Source of the DNA: Prolixibacteraceae bacterium UBA6029
GTDB lineage: Bacteria > Bacteroidota > Bacteroidia > Bacteroidales > Prolixibacteraceae
Direction of reading: 5' to 3'
Assembly: GCA_002429385.1 (NCBI GenBank)
Contig: DIZL01000061.1
Span: 1-8,794 of the forward strand
Length of the DNA stretch: 8,794 bases
Positions 6,132 through 8,794 of this stretch are shown here, piece after piece; position 1 is the stretch's first letter; every line of letters starts with the position of its first letter. Made by a program: the position numbers and the translations under genes. The notes below the pieces were generated by a model, which saw only the letters and a program-made list of their open reading frames with translations, was not told the origin of the DNA and ran no database searches.

Positions 6132-7499
6132 TCAAAGGTTTTCGCCATATGAGAATCCTTTTCGCATTGGTTCTTTAAGGTATGCGTCCAGTTCAGGATG
6201 ATTGGTTACTTTCATGTTCTTTGCGTCATATTCGATGCGTGTGTTAAACCGTTGTGCCAATACCCCGGTAAGGGACATCTCCACTAATTTCGTTGAATAA
6301 TCAAAATTGGATCCAGGTACTGTTCCGTTCTTAATTGCCTCGGCCCATTCGCGTTGAGGGTTCTCTTCAAAGGTTCTGGGAATTGTTTGTGCCGGCAGAT
6401 TCTTTTGAAATTCTTTCCATTCCTCATCTTTCATTAACAGACGTGGATCGTTAGGGCGTCCACCGGTCATCAGACAATGTTTGTCGCCAACCATTATCAT
6501 ACCGGATCCGGGCATTTTTTCCAGGTTCCATTCCGGACGATTCTCTGGTTTCAGTCGCCCTTCATACCAACGCATGGTTACCGGGACTTTCGCCCCACGT
6601 TGCGGAAAATCCCAACGTATGATTGCCTGATCGGAAACGAAACCGGTATCCGGTACAGGTGATTTGAATTCAGCTTCAACCACATCAGGCATTCCCAAAT
6701 CGAGCGACCAGAAAGGCCCATCTAGCGTGTGGCAACACCAGTCGCCCAGTTCGCCGTTTCCAAAATCGAACCAGCTACGCCATGTCTTGGGTACATAAAT
6801 TTCGTTATATGGACGGAAAGCTGCTGGCCCAACCCATAAGTTCCAGTCCAGATATGCCGGAACAGGTTGTTCTGCCGGTGGAAAGCTGTCAGGTTTATTG
6901 AAATATTTCCCCTTGCCAAAATCCGGACCGTCGAACCAGGCAATTACTTCAGTGACATTGCCCAAAAGACCGGCATCGTACCATTCTTTCATCAGGCGGA
7001 TGCCGTTGGTAGCGTGTCCCTGGTTGGCCATCTGGGTAATCACTCCGTAATGCTTAGCTGCTTTTTGAAGTGTGCGCAACTGCCAGATATTGTGTGCAAG
7101 CGGCTTTTCAACAATGACATGTTTTCCTAATTCCATTGCAGCCATTGCTGCCGGGAAATGTGAATGATCGGGGGTACACACCATGACCGCATCAATTTCC
7201 TTGTGCATCTGGTCAAACATGACTCTGTAGTCCTTAAAGCGCTTTGCTTTTGGCATCGCCCGAAAAGCATCTGCTGCCCTGTTATCATCTACATCACAGA
7301 TTGCCACAATATTCTCGTTCCATTTCGGGTCTTTCTGATTGATCATTTTACTCCAATTCGACATCCCCTGGCCTCCAATACCAATAATGGCTATATTCAA
7401 TCGGTTCGAAGGTGAGCAGCTCATCAGGTTGGGAATAAAAATAGCGCCGGCAGTAAAGGCCGATGCTGTCTTAAGAAAATCTCTTCTGGTTGGTTTCAT
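6132..7499 (-). CDS. Gfo/Idh/MocA family oxidoreductase with Tat signal, possible lipoprotein
   Basis: This is an NAD(P)-dependent dehydrogenase-like protein of the sugar/inositol oxidoreductase family; the substrate is unknown. I use the ATG at 7499 (455 residues) rather than the more upstream ATG at 7559, because it places a twin-arginine motif at the N-terminus (TRRDFLK, Arg5-Arg6), followed by a hydrophobic stretch and the lipobox-like LMSC (25-28). The Rossmann domain shows GIGGQG (40-45), the acidic CDVDD after strand 2 (68-72), TPDHSH (109-114) and the family motif EKP (131-133). The C-terminal domain has GELGDWCCHTLD (249-260), resembling the conserved Asp...His region of this family in Bacteroidota and Planctomycetes. 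It likely acts in the cell envelope with tightly bound cofactor after folded export. It lies 101 bp downstream of hydE on the same strand; no terminator separates them, but a candidate promoter sits in the gap. Confidence 0.87.
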   Translation of the reverse strand: MKPTRRDFLKTASAFTAGAIFIPNLMSCSPSNRLNIAIIGIGGQGMSNWSKMINQKDPKWNENIVAICDVDDNRAADAFRAMPKAKRFKDYRVMFDQMHKEIDAVMVCTPDHSHFPAAMAAMELGKHVIVEKPLAHNIWQLRTLQKAAKHYGVITQMANQGHATNGIRLMKEWYDAGLLGNVTEVIAWFDGPDFGKGKYFNKPDSFPPAEQPVPAYLDWNLWVGPAAFRPYNEIYVPKTWRSWFDFGNGELGDWCCHTLDGPFWSLDLGMPDVVEAEFKSPVPDTGFVSDQAIIRWDFPQRGAKVPVTMRWYEGRLKPENRPEWNLEKMPGSGMIMVGDKHCLMTGGRPNDPRLLMKDEEWKEFQKNLPAQTIPRTFEENPQREWAEAIKNGTVPGSNFDYSTKLVEMSLTGVLAQRFNTRIEYDAKNMKVTNHPELDAYLKEPMRKGFSYGENL

Positions 7500-7528
7500 T
7501 GGTATATACTTAATTAATTTTAGGTCTC

Positions 7529-7559
7529 TAAAAGTAGATAAAGAAAACCGAATAGTCAA
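7529..7559 (-). promoter_or_regulatory. Candidate Bacteroidota-type promoter for the Gfo/Idh/MocA gene
   Basis: On the minus strand, TTG (7557-7559) is followed after 20 bases by TACTTTTA (7529-7536), one mismatch from the Bacteroides -7 consensus TAnnTTTG and close to the usual -33/-7 spacing. Transcription would start near 7521, giving a leader of about 20 bases before the ATG at 7499. It would exclude the ATG at 7559 as the start. It is a pattern match only. Confidence 0.4.
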
Positions 7560-7600
7560 TCGAAAATTTGCTATAGATTTTAGTCAGTGATTAAATAAGT

Positions 7601-8680
7601 TTATTGTCTTCTTTTGAAATGCTTTGAATCTCCCCACTCGCTATAGCCAATCTCACAGCCGGCAAGCTCAATCCGTGCTTCGAGACAGTTCCTGCACATT
7701 TCAGCATCTTCATCCAAACAGGGTTTATCCTCATACAATTGGTATTCTTTCCGGTATTCGCAGGGTGTAAGGTTTGGCATGATAATGTTGGCTCCTATAG
7801 TCAGTGCTTTTTCACGGCCTGCAGGATCTATGGCCTGTAGTGCAGTAGCTGCTGCAATATTGATATCCGGCATCAGCAATCGCAGGGTAGCCACCATTTT
7901 CAAGGCGAGGTCAAAACGTTCCTGTTTGGTTTTTATCATTTCCCTGAATTCGTATAGAGGAGTGTCTTCGTGTTCAATGTAAGGCCCCATTCCAACCATA
8001 TCCACTTCTATCGCTTTGAAAAACAACAAGTCATCGGCTAAATCATATACAGTTTGAAATGGCAATCCAATCATTACCCCAGTTCCTACCTGATAACCAC
8101 ATTCTTTTAAATCTCTGATGGCCTGAATACGTCGTTCATAACTATGGAAATCATTGTCCGGATGAATTTTCCTGTATAATTCAGGATTAGAGCTTTCGAT
8201 GCGCAGTAAATACCGGTGCGTTCCGCTTTGTCGCCACTGTTGATATGTTTCAGCTGATTGTTCGCCACACGAAAGAGTGATTCCCAATTCACCGTTTGAG
8301 AGTTCCTTAATTTTCTGAAGTAACAGATCAATACGTTTCACAAATGTGGGTGATGAGATTTCGCCTGACTGCAAAACGACTGAACCAAAACGATTGAGCC
8401 ACGCAAAACGGCATGCTTCCAAAATTTCCTGATCGGTCAATTCGTAGCGAACCACTTTATTATTGTTTTTCCTGATTCCGCAATACAGACAATCCTTTCC
8501 GCATTTGTTTGAGAATTCAATCAGCCCCCTGAGATATACCTTATTCCCAACTGTTTCTGATTTAACTAACTGAGCCTGCACAAAGAGTTGCCGGCGCTCT
8601 TCATCCCCGGCGCTTAATAGTTTTACCAGCTCTTCGCGGGTAAATTCCTTGTTTTGTAATATGTCTGTAAATGGTTTCAT
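7601..8680 (-). CDS. hydE: [FeFe] hydrogenase H-cluster radical SAM maturase HydE
   Basis: HydE is a radical S-adenosylmethionine enzyme that, with HydG and HydF, builds the diiron part of the H-cluster. It acts on the iron-carbonyl-cyanide precursor delivered by HydG. The radical SAM cluster motif is C-x3-C-x2-C at Cys60, Cys64 and Cys67 (KCGKDCLYCGIRKNN). Other family features are LQSGE (103-107), LLRIESSN (158-165), GTGVMIGLPFQT (199-210) and NLTPCEYR (303-310). The auxiliary cluster site is retained as C-x7-C-x2-C at Cys321, Cys329 and Cys332, the spacing known from T. maritima HydE. At 359 residues the length is normal (about 350). Biotin synthase-like relatives such as PylB share the fold, but the auxiliary-site spacing and the nearby hydA favour HydE. 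It is on the opposite strand to hydCBA and separated from it by three other + strand genes and the oxidoreductase; hydF and hydG are not in the window. No Shine-Dalgarno sequence precedes the ATG. Confidence 0.93.
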   Translation of the reverse strand: MKPFTDILQNKEFTREELVKLLSAGDEERRQLFVQAQLVKSETVGNKVYLRGLIEFSNKCGKDCLYCGIRKNNNKVVRYELTDQEILEACRFAWLNRFGSVVLQSGEISSPTFVKRIDLLLQKIKELSNGELGITLSCGEQSAETYQQWRQSGTHRYLLRIESSNPELYRKIHPDNDFHSYERRIQAIRDLKECGYQVGTGVMIGLPFQTVYDLADDLLFFKAIEVDMVGMGPYIEHEDTPLYEFREMIKTKQERFDLALKMVATLRLLMPDINIAAATALQAIDPAGREKALTIGANIIMPNLTPCEYRKEYQLYEDKPCLDEDAEMCRNCLEARIELAGCEIGYSEWGDSKHFKRRQ

Positions 8681-8719
8681 TAACCGCTAAGATACGAATT
8701 TTGATGATAGTGTGGTGTT

Positions 8720-8761
8720 GCAGACTGCGGGGAATCTGCCTTCGATCCCGAGTTCTCGGGA
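8720..8761. repeat. Paired small inverted repeats upstream of hydE
   Basis: GCAGA (8720-8724) and TCTGC (8735-8739) form a weak 5-bp stem. Next to it is the exact 16-bp palindrome TCCCGAGTTCTCGGGA (8746-8761). Both lie in the hydE upstream region, 40-81 bases before its start. No T-run follows on the + strand. The palindrome could be an operator or one end of an interspersed repeat cut by the window border. The remaining bases to 8794 hold no gene I can support. Confidence 0.4.
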
Positions 8762-8794
8762 AAGATCTATTACTAACTCACCTTACGCAACAAA

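Noticed and set aside
8107..8331. Minus-strand open frame of 74 codons inside hydE
   Set aside because: It is another reading frame of the hydE coding strand, with no support of its own.
1..8794. CRISPR array, insertion sequence, tRNA or rRNA, phage or defence system
   Set aside because: I saw no regularly spaced repeats, transposase or integrase motifs, cloverleaf-like segments or defence-type domains on either strand.

Overview
The window looks like a chromosomal segment from a fermentative, probably anaerobic member of the Bacteroidota. Three things suggest this: a trimeric [FeFe] hydrogenase and its maturase HydE, most starts lacking a Shine-Dalgarno sequence (common in that phylum), and a Tat-exported Gfo/Idh/MocA protein plus a small secreted protein with a cleavage site ending in SAQ. 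The lineage is inferred from gene content; no taxonomic marker is present.

Layout: 1-512 is an AT-rich non-coding stretch with a near-perfect 31-bp palindrome. 513-3988 (+) is a compact operon, here called hydC-hydB-hydA, encoding a cytoplasmic NAD(P)H-linked [FeFe] hydrogenase. It ends in a strong intrinsic terminator. 4031-5167 (+) is a two-gene unit, an O6-alkylguanine-DNA alkyltransferase (ogt) and a CutC-family protein, with stop and start codons touching, followed by a second terminator. 5442-5999 (+) encodes a small exported, beta-rich protein of unknown function, with a third terminator hairpin after it. On the minus strand, converging on these genes, are a Tat-signal Gfo/Idh/MocA oxidoreductase (6132-7499) and, upstream of it, the H-cluster maturase hydE (7601-8680). 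The last 114 bases hold two small inverted repeats and no gene.

How the genes fit together: HydB would take electrons from NAD(P)H through FMN and one [4Fe-4S] cluster, HydC would pass them through a [2Fe-2S] cluster, and HydA would carry them along its iron-sulfur chain to the H-cluster, where H2 is made or consumed. HydE acts in assembling the H-cluster; its usual partners HydF and HydG are not in the window. HydB is a minimal NuoF-like core without the extra iron-sulfur domains of electron-bifurcating HydB proteins, so I predict a non-bifurcating enzyme. HydA has an unusual Ser in the L1 H-cluster motif where the textbook ligand is Cys. The other genes have no evident link to hydrogen metabolism. 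I found no mobile element, CRISPR array, tRNA or rRNA, and no clearly new multi-gene system; the hydrogenase details are the most interesting content.
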